A stretch of DNA of 64,000 nt from Chelativorans multitrophicus (GCF_011317445.1 NZ_JAAAPL010000004.1:1-64000), one strand, 5' to 3'; shown: positions 1 through 8,301, counted from the stretch's first letter. Notes: generated by a model not told the origin, from the letters alone. A program made the numbers and translations.

Positions 1-1
1 C

Positions 2-463
2 GGCGGGGCAGCCGCCCTCTCTGGTGGCGCGGCCGTCGCACGTGGAGGAGCCGCCGCCGCAGGCGGCGCCGCGACGGCCTACTCGCTCGGCTCGGCCGGA
101 CAAAGTGGAGCAGCCGGCGTCGCATCTGGCCTCGGCGGCGTCGCCCGCGCCGGCGGCAGCGCCACGATGGCACCCGTGAAGCGCGCAGTATCCCGCGCCT
201 CGGAGTCCATGCGCTCGTCCTACGCCGCCGGCGGTCGGTCCGCGGCGGCCATGACCGGCGGCAGTTCCTCGATGGGAACGATCGGCGGTGAGCCCGAGGC
301 TGCCGCTTCCTCGACCACGGGAGGTCCGCCCGCCTGGGCCCAGCGCATGCGCCGCAGCCAGACGATGAGCCATGGGGTCTCCGCCGCCGCCCATGCCGTC
401 CGTTCCGGCGATAGCCACGGCGGCGGTGCTTCCATCAGCCTTTCGCAGAGTGACCGCACATGA
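2..463 (+). CDS. trbL: TrbL, conjugative transfer membrane protein (C-terminal part)
   Basis: Only the last 153 codons are present; the 5' part lies before the window. The visible part is the low-complexity tail rich in Gly, Ala and Ser that follows the membrane domain of TrbL/VirB6-type proteins in trb-type IV secretion systems. TrbL is an inner-membrane channel component for DNA transfer. The stop codon overlaps the trbF start by 4 bases (ATGA), and trbF, trbG and trbI follow in the standard trb order, which is the main support for the name. The tail alone is too biased in composition to identify the protein. Confidence 0.8.
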   Translation, partial: GGAAALSGGAAVARGGAAAAGGAATAYSLGSAGQSGAAGVASGLGGVARAGGSATMAPVKRAVSRASESMRSSYAAGGRSAAAMTGGSSSMGTIGGEPEAAASSTTGGPPAWAQRMRRSQTMSHGVSAAAHAVRSGDSHGGGASISLSQSDRT

Positions 464-1149
464 ACATCTTCAAGCGACCGATGACCCGCTACGGCAAGAC
501 GCCGGAACCGGAAACCCCTTATCAACGCGCCGGCCAGGCATGGGACGACCGCATCGGCTCTGCCCGCGTGCAGGCCCGCAACTGGCGCTACATGGCCTTT
601 GGCTGCCTGATTCTGTCAGCGGGATTCGCCTCGGCTCTGGTCTGGCAGTCGGCACGCGGGACAGTGGTGCCCTGGGTGGTCGAGATCGACAGCCGGGGAG
701 AGGCCCGTGCGGTGGAACCCGCGGTCGCCGACTATCGCCCCAACGACCCCCAGATCGCCTTCCACCTTGCCCGATTCATCGAGCAGGTTCGCGGCCTGCC
801 TGCCGATCCCATCGTCGTGCGGCAAAATTGGCTGCGCGCCTACGACTTCACGACCGACCGCGGCGCGGTCGCGCTCAATGACTATGCCCGCGCCAATGAT
901 CCGTTCACCCGTGTCGGCCGTCAGCAGATCAGTGTCGAGGTATCCAGCGTCATCCGCGCTTCACCGGATTCGTTCCGCGTCGCGTGGACGGAGCGCCGCT
1001 TCGAGAACGGCCAGCTCGCCGGCACCGAACGATGGACCGCGATCCTGACCATCGCGATCCAGGCGCCGCGGGATGCCGAGCGTCTGCGGCGCAATCCCTT
1101 GGGAGTCTACGTCAATGCAATCAACTGGTCTCGGGAGCTGGGGCAATGA
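460..1149 (+). CDS. trbF: TrbF, VirB8-like conjugative transfer protein
   Basis: The 229-residue protein has a short cytoplasmic N-terminus (residues 1-42), one membrane segment (about 45-63) and a periplasmic VirB8/TrbF domain. The family bridges the inner-membrane and core parts of the type IV secretion channel. Sequence such as VPWVVEID after the membrane helix and the NPLGVYVNAINWSREL end are characteristic of TrbF. It overlaps trbL upstream and trbG downstream by 4 bases each, so translation is probably coupled along the operon. Length is normal for TrbF. Confidence 0.93.
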   Translation: MNIFKRPMTRYGKTPEPETPYQRAGQAWDDRIGSARVQARNWRYMAFGCLILSAGFASALVWQSARGTVVPWVVEIDSRGEARAVEPAVADYRPNDPQIAFHLARFIEQVRGLPADPIVVRQNWLRAYDFTTDRGAVALNDYARANDPFTRVGRQQISVEVSSVIRASPDSFRVAWTERRFENGQLAGTERWTAILTIAIQAPRDAERLRRNPLGVYVNAINWSRELGQ

Positions 1150-2132
1150 ACGATTCGACCATACTCGCGCATGGGCGCAAGGCCGTCCGCGCCAGTATCC
1201 TCCTCGCAGCGCTGGCATCGGCCACCGCGCTTACCGGCTGCGCAACGGCGCCGCGACCGCCGCACATCACCTACGATGCCGACGTGCCCCCATTGCCCGT
1301 GGTGCCCGCCGCCGTCACCGACGAGACGCCCCGCCCAATCCACGTCCCGCCCGCCTGGTCACCGGCGACGGGCGGGACAGCCGCCTCGACGCCGACGGCC
1401 CGCGTCGAAAACGCCAATCTCGCCGCACGTGTCGAGCCTCGGCGTGAAGGCTACTACAATGCGATCCAGATTTATCCGTGGAGCGAAGGCGCGCTCTATC
1501 AGGTCTACGCGGCTCCCGGCCAGATCACCACCATCGCGCTGGAGCCCGGCGAGAGCCTGACCGGCGCCGGTCCGATCGCGGCGGGCGACACGGCGCGCTG
1601 GATAATTGGGGATACGGAAAGCGGCTCTGGCCCAAACCGCCGCGTGCATGTTCTGGTCAAGCCGACCCGGCCTGACATCACCACGAACCTTGTCGTCAGC
1701 ACGGACCGACGCGTTTACCTGATCGAATTGCGCTCCGGCGAAAATCCCTACATGCCGGCAGTCGCCTGGGCCTATCCCACACCTCCGGCCTCGCAACGCC
1801 AGACCGCTCCCGCCGCACCGATCATCCCGGCTGTTGCGTCGCGCAACTACCGCTACGGCCTCACCGGCGATGCACCTCCGTGGCGTCCGATCTCGGTCTA
1901 TGACGACGGCCGGAGGGTCTATATAGAGTTCCCGCGCGGCATCGTGCAGGGCGAGATGCCGCCGATCTTCGTCATCGGCTCGGACGGTCAGCCAGAAATC
2001 GTCAATAGCCGCGTCCACAACAACATCCTGATCGTGGATCGCCTTTTCGGGGCGGCCGAACTTCGGCTTGGCAGCGGCAATCGCCAGCAAATCGTGCGGA
2101 TCGTCAGGACTGACGGGAGGCCGACGACATGA
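1146..2132 (+). CDS. trbG: TrbG, VirB9-like lipoprotein of the conjugation channel
   Basis: The 328-residue protein starts at the ATG overlapping the trbF stop. It has an N-terminal signal with a lipobox (ATALTGC, Cys at about residue 32), so it is probably lipidated and attached to the outer membrane. The rest matches the VirB9/TrbG/CagX fold: a middle part with VKPTRPDITTNLVVSTDRR and a C-terminal part with PRGIVQGEMPPIFVIGSDG. VirB9-type proteins form the outer core of the channel with VirB7 and VirB10 homologues. The stop overlaps the trbI start (ATGA). A longer reading frame upstream of this ATG exists but overlaps trbF and is not needed. Confidence 0.92.
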   Translation: MNDSTILAHGRKAVRASILLAALASATALTGCATAPRPPHITYDADVPPLPVVPAAVTDETPRPIHVPPAWSPATGGTAASTPTARVENANLAARVEPRREGYYNAIQIYPWSEGALYQVYAAPGQITTIALEPGESLTGAGPIAAGDTARWIIGDTESGSGPNRRVHVLVKPTRPDITTNLVVSTDRRVYLIELRSGENPYMPAVAWAYPTPPASQRQTAPAAPIIPAVASRNYRYGLTGDAPPWRPISVYDDGRRVYIEFPRGIVQGEMPPIFVIGSDGQPEIVNSRVHNNILIVDRLFGAAELRLGSGNRQQIVRIVRTDGRPTT

Positions 2133-3295
2133 CCGCCAACGAGACCGGAAAGGGAGAGGGGATCGGCGCGGCCGACACGGCAACGACCATGCGGCTGCGG
2201 GCGGAGGCGCCAAGCGTCACCCGCGTCTCGCGCAAGGTGCTGACCGGGCTCGGCCTCATTGCCGGCCTCGGCATCGGCGGTGCGCTGATCTATGCGCTCC
2301 AGACCGCCGATCGGCAGCGGCAAGGCGAGGAGCTGTTCACCACCGACCGCCGCCAAACGGCCGATGGTTTGCAGGGGCTGCCGTCCGACTACAGCGGCAT
2401 CCCACAATTGGGACCACCACTTCCGGGCGATCTGGGAGGACCGATCGTGCGCTCCCGTGAGGAAGGCCGGCCCATTCCGGTAGAGACCATGCCGATGCCG
2501 CAGGCTGACCCGGAGGAGCAGCGGCGGCTTGCGGAGATGGAGGCCGCACGCACCAGCCAGCTCTTTTTTCAGACCCGCTCGGACACCAGCTCCGGCCTGC
2601 CATCCTTCCAGCCGAACTTCGGCGGCGCGACTAGCCCGACAGGTTCCGGGAGCCAGGACAGGCATCTGACCTTCCTCAACGCCGAGGTCGACCGGCGAAC
2701 GGTGGCGCCGGATCGCGTCGCTGCACCAGCCTCGCCCTACGTTCTTCAGGCCGGATCGGTGATCCCGGCGGCCCTCATCACCGGCATTCGATCGGACCTG
2801 CCTGGGCAGATCACAGCACAGGTCACCCAACACGTCTACGACTCCCCCACCGGAAGCCTTGTCCTGATTCCGCAGGGGACCCGGATCATCGGGGAGTACG
2901 ACGCCGGTGTCACATTCGGTCAGCGCCGGATTTTGCTGGTGTGGAATCGCCTGATCTTCCCGAACGGACGCTCCATCGTCCTCGAAAGGCAGCCGGGCGT
3001 CGATACCCAGGGCTATGCGGGCCTCGAAGATCAGGTCGACTATCATTGGTGGGACCTGGCCAAGGCCGCTGGTCTTTCAACGCTGCTTGCGATCGGCACA
3101 AACATGGCCATGAGCGACGAGGACAGGCTTATCCAGGCGATCCGCCGGGGCGCTGGCGACACGGTCAACGACGCGGGCCAGCAGATCATCCAGCGACAAT
3201 TGCAGGTCGCCCCGACCCTCACAATCCGTCCGGGGTTCCCGATGCGCGTCGTCGTTACTCGCGACCTCGTTCTCGAGCCCTACGCCGCACACTGA
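2129..3295 (+). CDS. trbI: TrbI, VirB10-like channel protein
   Basis: The 388-residue protein has a cytoplasmic N-terminus, a single membrane helix at about residues 35-58 and a Pro-rich periplasmic linker. The C-terminal VirB10/TrbI beta-barrel domain includes LIPQGTRIIGEYD and an end reading VVVTRDLVLEPY. VirB10 homologues span both membranes and gate the type IV secretion channel in response to the ATPases. It is the last recognisable trb gene. The next gene, DUF2274, starts 43 bases later. The length is somewhat short for the family, but the conserved C-terminal region is complete. Confidence 0.93.
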   Translation: MTANETGKGEGIGAADTATTMRLRAEAPSVTRVSRKVLTGLGLIAGLGIGGALIYALQTADRQRQGEELFTTDRRQTADGLQGLPSDYSGIPQLGPPLPGDLGGPIVRSREEGRPIPVETMPMPQADPEEQRRLAEMEAARTSQLFFQTRSDTSSGLPSFQPNFGGATSPTGSGSQDRHLTFLNAEVDRRTVAPDRVAAPASPYVLQAGSVIPAALITGIRSDLPGQITAQVTQHVYDSPTGSLVLIPQGTRIIGEYDAGVTFGQRRILLVWNRLIFPNGRSIVLERQPGVDTQGYAGLEDQVDYHWWDLAKAAGLSTLLAIGTNMAMSDEDRLIQAIRRGAGDTVNDAGQQIIQRQLQVAPTLTIRPGFPMRVVVTRDLVLEPYAAH

Positions 3296-3338
3296 CGCGG
3301 CAGGAACGAACTTTTCCAACCACCGCAGGAGGCGCGCC

Positions 3339-3614
3339 ATGTCCGATCTGAAGCTGGGGCCGTTGCCCAAGATCCGCTACGTCCGCAGGACCATCATGTT
3401 GCCGGAGCCGTTGAGCGAGGAACTTGAGCAATATGCCGCTGAGCATAGTCGGCTCTATGAGCCGGTCGACGCTATCGCGCTGATTCCGCACATGCTGGAG
3501 GATTTTCTGCGCTCTGATCGCGGTTGGCGCAACCGCAAGGCCAGGAAGGACCGCACCGACAATCGTTTGAAGACCGTTGCCGACCCGGCGCGCCGACACG
3601 AACCGGGCGCGTGA
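3339..3614 (+). CDS. DUF2274 small protein of trb operons
   Basis: This 91-residue, basic protein resembles DUF2274 proteins (opening KLGPLPK, then VKLTI-like strand and LIPHMLEDFL), which are found immediately after trbI in many conjugative elements. The AGGAGGCGCGCC stretch upstream gives a strong ribosome binding site. It has no signal peptide or membrane segment. Position and length suggest a DNA-binding or accessory role in conjugation, but no function is established. It runs convergently toward the LysR gene, with about 30 bases between the stop codons. Confidence 0.75.
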   Translation: MSDLKLGPLPKIRYVRRTIMLPEPLSEELEQYAAEHSRLYEPVDAIALIPHMLEDFLRSDRGWRNRKARKDRTDNRLKTVADPARRHEPGA

Positions 3615-3645
3615 GCGCATCGAACCTGTTTCCCGAGGGCCTCGG

Positions 3646-4671
3646 TTAGGACTCGAAGCGATCTCGTCCGCCGCCGTTCGGGCGTTGCGCTCGAACAGTA
3701 AGCGCCTTGCCGTGGCGCGACCGGCCGGCAAGAAGGTAGGCGACCGAGACGAATCGGCGAAGAGCGGGATTGTCATTGTCCGGCGACCATACCGCGCTGA
3801 ACGGAACGACATCCTCGCATGCTGTGAGGGGACGAAAGACGAGGCCGGGCATGCGCACCTCAGTCCATACCGAGGAGACCAGGGTGATGCCTTGGCCGAG
3901 TGCGACAAGGCTCATCAGCGTCTCCTGAGTGCAGGGCTTGCGCTCCACCCGCGGATATGTGCTGAAGTCGGCCACCCGACGCACGATGTAGTCATGAACC
4001 TCGGGACCTGGCTCACGTCTGGTTACGATGAATTGCTCGTCCCGGAGCATCGGCCAATCGACGCGCTCTAAGTTCGCAAGGGGATGGCTGACCGGAACCG
4101 CAACGTGGACACGTTCGTGCCACAACTCCGCGATCTCACAATCGGGAATCTCGCCGCTTCCAGAAAAGAAGGCAACATCGAGCTGCCGCGACCGCAGGGC
4201 CGTGACGTGTTCCCGGCGACCGCCATCGTAGACTTCGACCGCCACCTCCGGATGCTTGGACGAGTAGTCAAGCAAGAGGTTCCGCATGAACCCGCCCGCT
4301 ATCGAGACGATGATGCCAACCCGCACGGTGCCGGACGCCACCCGGCCGGCAGCGCCCGCCGTTCGAAACGCCGATCCGATCTGTCTCACCGCCGGGACCA
4401 CCTGATCGAGAAAGCGCGCGCCAGCGTCCGTCAGTCGAACGCCTGACGCGCCTCTTTCAAAAAGCGCGACGCCGATTTCGTCCTCCAAGTCCCTCACGCC
4501 CCTGCTGACGCTCGACGGATGTGCGTCGAGAGCTTCAGCGGCGCGACGAAAGCTCAGATATTCGGCTGCTGCCAGCACGTAGCGAAGCGCCCGGAGATCG
4601 AGTGGCGGGCTCTCATCAGTATGACCTTGGTTCCCGACCTGCATATGCCACCCGCGCCGGTCATCATTCAT
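3646..4671 (-). CDS. LysR-family transcriptional regulator beside the trb operon
   Basis: This 341-residue LysR-type regulator has an N-terminal winged helix-turn-helix (about residues 25-85, with AAEYLSFRRAAEALDAHPSSVSRGVRDLE) followed by a periplasmic-binding-like effector domain. The start was set at the ATG preceded by GGAGGCAACCGC. An upstream in-frame start 45 bases earlier has no such signal. LysR genes next to trbI-DUF2274 are common in alphaproteobacterial conjugative elements, so it may control transfer or an adjacent function; the target is not visible here. The effector is unknown. Confidence 0.85.
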   Translation of the reverse strand: MNDDRRGWHMQVGNQGHTDESPPLDLRALRYVLAAAEYLSFRRAAEALDAHPSSVSRGVRDLEDEIGVALFERGASGVRLTDAGARFLDQVVPAVRQIGSAFRTAGAAGRVASGTVRVGIIVSIAGGFMRNLLLDYSSKHPEVAVEVYDGGRREHVTALRSRQLDVAFFSGSGEIPDCEIAELWHERVHVAVPVSHPLANLERVDWPMLRDEQFIVTRREPGPEVHDYIVRRVADFSTYPRVERKPCTQETLMSLVALGQGITLVSSVWTEVRMPGLVFRPLTACEDVVPFSAVWSPDNDNPALRRFVSVAYLLAGRSRHGKALTVRAQRPNGGGRDRFES

Positions 4672-4985
4672 GCGGTTGCCTCCGTTTTTGACGCAGATCC
4701 GCCAAACGGCCGCCACAGCAAAGGGAGGTCAGCTTTCGACACGCGCTCGGGAGGATTGTCCGCAAAGCTATTCGCACTCGCACGGAGCGAGCTTCGACGA
4801 TCGCCTTCATTCAGCCGGTGCTGGAACCTGTCGAGCGGTTTCCGCCACATCGCTAAGCAGGTTAAGATTCGGCGCGCGACAAAATCTTGATCTGGATTAA
4901 AGACTTACGAGAGAGAAACATCGACTTGTTGGAGCAAGCTTCGGCAGCCGAGCGCTTGGGGATTGCTGCTTAGAAGGAGGGTTTG
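4672..4985. other. Intergenic region between LysR and sigma factor genes
   Basis: No convincing gene is visible in these 314 bases. The stretch should contain the divergent promoters of the LysR gene (leftward) and the sigma factor gene (rightward). Its one clear signal is an FNR/FixK-type dyad at 4887-4900. It marks the change from conjugation genes to cargo. Confidence 0.6.
4887..4900 (+). promoter_or_regulatory. FNR/FixK-type box upstream of sigma factor gene
   Basis: TTGATCTGGATTAA matches the TTGAT-N4-ATCAA dyad with one change. It ends 85 bases before the sigma factor start codon and is identical to the box at 13268. Confidence 0.7.
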
Positions 4986-5639
4986 GTGGCGGACGACGAA
5001 GATCAGGATATGCCAGAAGGGGCATGGGAAGGCGAGGCTTCAAAGCCTCACGACGCGGCAGTGCAGCGCGCATTGGTTGAGGCCCAGCAAACAATACTGC
5101 ATTTTCTTCAGAATCGTCTTCGCGACCGGGACGAGGCGGAGGAAGTGCTTCAACGTTTCTCCCTTCGCGCACTTGAGCGCGCCGCACAGCTCCGCGACGT
5201 TCGCACCGTGCGCGGTTGGCTAGGCAGGATACTCGCGACGACGATCGTTGACCATCAACGAGATGTGATCCGCCGACGCCAGCGCGAGGAGGAGCTGGGC
5301 CCCGAAACCCTGGAAAGCCACGAAGCCGAGCCCGACGCCGAGTTGGACGCGGCCATTTGCAACTGCCTCTATCGTTTGCTGCCGACGCTCAAGGCCGAAT
5401 ACGCCGACATCATCTGGCGCGCGGACATCCTGGGGGAGCCACGAGACCGGCTCGCGGCGAGCCTCGGCACGTCACTGAACAACGTCACCGTGCGGCTGCA
5501 CCGCGGGCGCCGTGCATTGCGCAAACGCCTTGAAGAGATGTGTCGGACGTGTCCGATACACGGATTCCTCGACTGCCATTGCGAGAAGGCGGAGAAATTT
5601 CGAGTCGAGCACGCGGCCGTCGCCGGTCGAGCGAAGTAA
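4986..5639 (+). CDS. ECF-type sigma-70 factor with Cys-rich tail
   Basis: The 217-residue protein has a sigma region 2 (about residues 28-85, including GWLGRILATTIVDHQRD) and a region 4 helix-turn-helix (about 130-180, ending RLHRGRRALRKRL). A tail follows with CRTCPIHGFLDCHC, four Cys and two His in 14 residues. Such tails in ECF factors can bind metal or sense redox state. GTG at 4986 was chosen because AAGGAGG lies 5 bases upstream; TTG at 4983 is too close. No anti-sigma gene is adjacent; a DMT-type transporter follows after 39 bases. An FNR-type box upstream suggests low-oxygen control. Targets are unknown. Confidence 0.8.
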   Translation: MADDEDQDMPEGAWEGEASKPHDAAVQRALVEAQQTILHFLQNRLRDRDEAEEVLQRFSLRALERAAQLRDVRTVRGWLGRILATTIVDHQRDVIRRRQREEELGPETLESHEAEPDAELDAAICNCLYRLLPTLKAEYADIIWRADILGEPRDRLAASLGTSLNNVTVRLHRGRRALRKRLEEMCRTCPIHGFLDCHCEKAEKFRVEHAAVAGRAK

Positions 5640-5678
5640 AGACAGCCCTTTGCGGCCGCATCGTCCTGGGACGGGTTC

Positions 5679-6572
5679 ATGATCACTCGCTTCACGCCCA
5701 TCCTCGTCTTGGTTGCCTTTCTCAACGCACTCTGCTTTCCGCTCATCACGGTCGGCCTGGAGCATGCGCCCCATATGACCTTCGCCGCGCTGCGGGCGAT
5801 CGTTGCCGGCATGTCGCTGGCACTTGTCGCTGCGCTCCTCAGACGACCGATCCCGATGGATCTCCGAATGTGGATGGCGCTCGGCGCCATGGGAATGGGA
5901 GCGACCGGCTTCGCATATTTCGGAATGTTTCACGCCGCAGAGTTCGTATCGCCAGGACTCGCGACAATTCTCACCAACACCCAGCCGTTGATCGCTGCGG
6001 TCCTAGCGTTCGCGTTCCTCTCCGAACGTCTACGACCGTCGCAGTATATTGGCCTGGGGATCGGCTTCTTGGGTATTGTCACGGTCGCCATGCCACGGTT
6101 GGGTATCGGGAATGGCCCCGGTGAGCTCTTCGCCTTGTCCTATCTAATCCTCGCCGCTTCCGGGCTCGCGGTCAGCAACGTTCTGATGAAGACGGTTCGC
6201 AGCCGAATCGATCCCCTCGTCGCGATGGCGGCACAGCTCCTTCTCGGCGCGGTGCCTCTCGCGATCCTGGCGCTGCTGACAGAGCAGCCTTCCGACATTC
6301 ATCTTTCGGCCGACTTTGTCATCGCGCTGACCCTGTTGGCGCTTCCCGGAACGGCCTTGTCATACTGGCTTTGGTTCTGGGTGCTCGACCGGATTTCCCT
6401 CAGCCATGCCAATGCGTTCACTTTCCTAACGCCTGTGCTGGCCCTCTTGCTCGGAGTTACGATGTTCGATGAACAGATCGGACCTCCGTTGATTTTGGGG
6501 CTGCTTCTTACGGGCATCGGCGTCGTGATCGTTGAACGAAACAGTCGGAGCCGAATCGCTCCGACTACGTAG
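5679..6572 (+). CDS. EamA/DMT-family transporter
   Basis: The 297-residue protein consists of about ten hydrophobic segments in two EamA repeats (roughly residues 1-135 and 145-285), the layout of drug/metabolite transporters in the inner membrane. The substrate cannot be read from sequence; family members export amino acids, nucleosides or small organics. It lies 39 bases after the sigma factor gene and could be co-transcribed with it. It is convergent with the Crp/Fnr gene, whose stop lies 31 bases away. A 9-bp perfect hairpin spans the 3' end of the gene. Confidence 0.85.
   Translation: MITRFTPILVLVAFLNALCFPLITVGLEHAPHMTFAALRAIVAGMSLALVAALLRRPIPMDLRMWMALGAMGMGATGFAYFGMFHAAEFVSPGLATILTNTQPLIAAVLAFAFLSERLRPSQYIGLGIGFLGIVTVAMPRLGIGNGPGELFALSYLILAASGLAVSNVLMKTVRSRIDPLVAMAAQLLLGAVPLAILALLTEQPSDIHLSADFVIALTLLALPGTALSYWLWFWVLDRISLSHANAFTFLTPVLALLLGVTMFDEQIGPPLILGLLLTGIGVVIVERNSRSRIAPTT
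6543..6566. terminator. Hairpin at convergent gene ends
   Basis: A perfect 9-bp stem (AGTCGGAGC with GCTCCGACT, 6-base loop) lies at the end of the transporter gene, facing the end of the Crp/Fnr gene. There is no T-run, so a terminator role is only plausible. Confidence 0.4.
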
Positions 6573-6603
6573 TTCATCTCTCATGCCGAACAGGTGCCGC
6601 CAT

Positions 6604-7515
6604 TCAGACCGATCGTCGCTGAAACCACGACATGGCAGTCTGCGGATCGACGCCGGCGACCTCTATGAGCCGATCCGGGTCCAGTATCCGAAGCCTCCTA
6701 TAGTGGAAATGCACGATCTTCTCCTTGCGCAGCGTGGCGAGCACGCGGTTCACATGAACGAAGGTCAGGCCCGTCGCGTCCCCGATTTGCTCTTGGGTGA
6801 GAGGGATCGCCATCTCCTCAATGCGGTCGCCCGGCCATTGAGCGCGATACCGCGTAAACAACTCCAGCAATAGATGCGCCACGCGCTCGCGGGCCGTCCG
6901 GCGTCCGATGCTGGTCATATGGTCGTAGGCCATTGATGTGTCGCGCGCCAACGCGCTCGCCAGCCGCATGCTCATCTCCGGATCGTCCCGCGAGGCCGCT
7001 GACAGCACGGTGCTCGGAATGACGGAGACGACCACCTCGGTCAATGCCTGCGCGCTGTAGCTGACCTGGGCGCCCTTGGAGGTCGGCATCCCCATCACCG
7101 CCCCAGGCAGTGCGAAATGGACGATCTGCCGCCGGCCGTCCTCCAACAGCGTGTAGATCGCAACCCATCCGGACAGCAGGTTGAAGATTGCGGTGTTCGT
7201 CTCGCCTATACTGAACAGATCTCGGCCGGCCGCGATCTTGCGATCACCCTTGCGGTATCGCGGAAGCAGGCGATACGCATCTGTGGACGGCGGCAGACCC
7301 GTAGCCGGAGCCCAGCTCTGGCCGTCGTTTCCGTCGCCCCCGCGCTTTGGGCGCCTGCTCAACTCATCGAGCGGAAGGCCCGGAGGGCGTTCCGCTTCCC
7401 GTGTCACCGATCCTCGAAAAAATGGTCTGCTCCGTCCGCGTTCAAAATCGTCCCATTCGTCGCGGAAGAGCGACCGGGCTACCTCTGTTGATAAGGACGC
7501 TCGATCCCAGCTCAT
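6604..7515 (-). CDS. Crp/Fnr-family regulator without cysteines
   Basis: This 303-residue regulator has an extra N-terminal stretch of about 75 residues, a cyclic-nucleotide-binding-like domain (about 85-195) and a C-terminal winged helix-turn-helix (LTQEQIGDATGLTFVHVNRV). The start is fixed by GGAGGTG four bases before the ATG. It contains no cysteine, so it cannot carry the Fe-S cluster of classical FNR. Its recognition helix has H-V-N-R where FNR and FixK have the E-x-x-S-R contact motif, so it may not read the FNR-type boxes nearby. It is the only Crp/Fnr gene in the window and follows a CutF-like gene on the same strand. Confidence 0.9.
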   Translation of the reverse strand: MSWDRASLSTEVARSLFRDEWDDFERGRSRPFFRGSVTREAERPPGLPLDELSRRPKRGGDGNDGQSWAPATGLPPSTDAYRLLPRYRKGDRKIAAGRDLFSIGETNTAIFNLLSGWVAIYTLLEDGRRQIVHFALPGAVMGMPTSKGAQVSYSAQALTEVVVSVIPSTVLSAASRDDPEMSMRLASALARDTSMAYDHMTSIGRRTARERVAHLLLELFTRYRAQWPGDRIEEMAIPLTQEQIGDATGLTFVHVNRVLATLRKEKIVHFHYRRLRILDPDRLIEVAGVDPQTAMSWFQRRSV

Positions 7516-7599
7516 ATTACACCTCCGGGCGCATGGCCCGTTGCAGCGACTGCGATCGCAGCCAGCAAGTTGTCCTGAAGAAGAACCTCGCCGCGCCGA

Positions 7600-7660
7600 A
7601 GCGACGCCTCCGCCACGTCCGTGGCCGCTGCCACTCCCTCAGAGGGAGCGGGCACGCGAG
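7600..7660 (-). other. Two short hairpins between CutF-like gene and Crp/Fnr gene
   Basis: The spacer contains a GCCAC/GTGGC hairpin with a 4-base loop and a CTCCCT/AGGGAG hairpin with a 3-base loop. They could structure a leader in the message for the regulator. Their role is inferred. Confidence 0.35.
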
Positions 7661-7695
7661 CATATCGGCATGGTCAGTGCAGGCGAGGAAACGAC

Positions 7696-8043
7696 CTAGA
7701 CGAAGCTGGGTCGCGGGACCGGAGGGTCTCTGCTGAGGATGATCGTTCGGAGGCAGTCATCGCGGAGGCCAGGCACGGCTGACGCTTCGACCGACCTCCA
7801 GAGAAACTCGCCGCGATGCCCTGGCAGCGGTAGCTTGCAGGGTGCGCACGTCATGGTGCAGCACGATACTCGGGACGAGCAGTCGTTACCCGGAGTCGAT
7901 GCCGTGAGGACAACATCCGCCACAGCGTCGGGCTGGGTTATGGATTGAAGCGGAACGAACCTGGCTTCGTGCGCGGACGCCGGTTCCCCCTGCATGAGAA
8001 AGGAAACCGTGCAGACGACCAGCAATGCCAGAAACCTGAGCAT
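7696..8043 (-). CDS. CutF-like small exported protein, copy 2 (upstream of Crp/Fnr gene)
   Basis: The 115-residue product has a signal peptide (cut near ASA-HE, residue 25), a motif CCTMTCAPC that contains CxxxCxxC, and a Pro-rich end (DPPVPRP). The same three traits occur in the protein before the multicopper oxidase at 23.5 kb. They are also the hallmarks of CutF of the Rhodobacter capsulatus cutFOG operon, where a copper-binding leader protein controls translation of the next gene. Here the next gene on the strand, 180 bases on, is the Crp/Fnr regulator. A perfect FNR-type box lies 127 bases before the start. Homology is judged by motif only. Confidence 0.65.
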   Translation of the reverse strand: MLRFLALLVVCTVSFLMQGEPASAHEARFVPLQSITQPDAVADVVLTASTPGNDCSSRVSCCTMTCAPCKLPLPGHRGEFLWRSVEASAVPGLRDDCLRTIILSRDPPVPRPSFV

Positions 8044-8169
8044 CTGCCCAATCCGCTCCGTTGGCGACCCTGCGCTCCTTCACGCTTCATCCGACGGAGA
8101 GCCTACCCCATCGCATTGCACGCGCAAGACCACGCCGCTGCACTACACGATAATGCAACACGCGCCGCC

Positions 8170-8183
8170 TTGATCCAGATCAA
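8170..8183 (-). promoter_or_regulatory. Perfect FNR/FixK-type box upstream of CutF-like/Crp-Fnr unit
   Basis: TTGATCCAGATCAA is a perfect TTGAT-N4-ATCAA dyad. It ends 127 bases before the start of the leftward CutF-like gene and about 190 bases before the rightward NifX-like gene. Confidence 0.75.
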
Positions 8184-8287
8184 CCGTTGTTGCCAACGAC
8201 GGTCAGCGCCACCAAACCCTCGCCAGCCCCGCTCGCATGGCCTGCCGGGAGATCGCGAGGTCAACCGACGTGCCTTTGTGACCTCAC

Positions 8288-8301
8288 TTGATCGAGATTA
8301 A
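8288..8301 (+). promoter_or_regulatory. FNR/FixK-type box upstream of NifX-like gene
   Basis: TTGATCGAGATTAA, one change from the perfect dyad, lies 72 bases before the start of the NifX-like gene. Confidence 0.7.

Noticed and set aside
7181-7699. A 172-codon plus-strand frame across the Crp/Fnr start
   Set aside because: It is opposite the regulator gene and has no family features.
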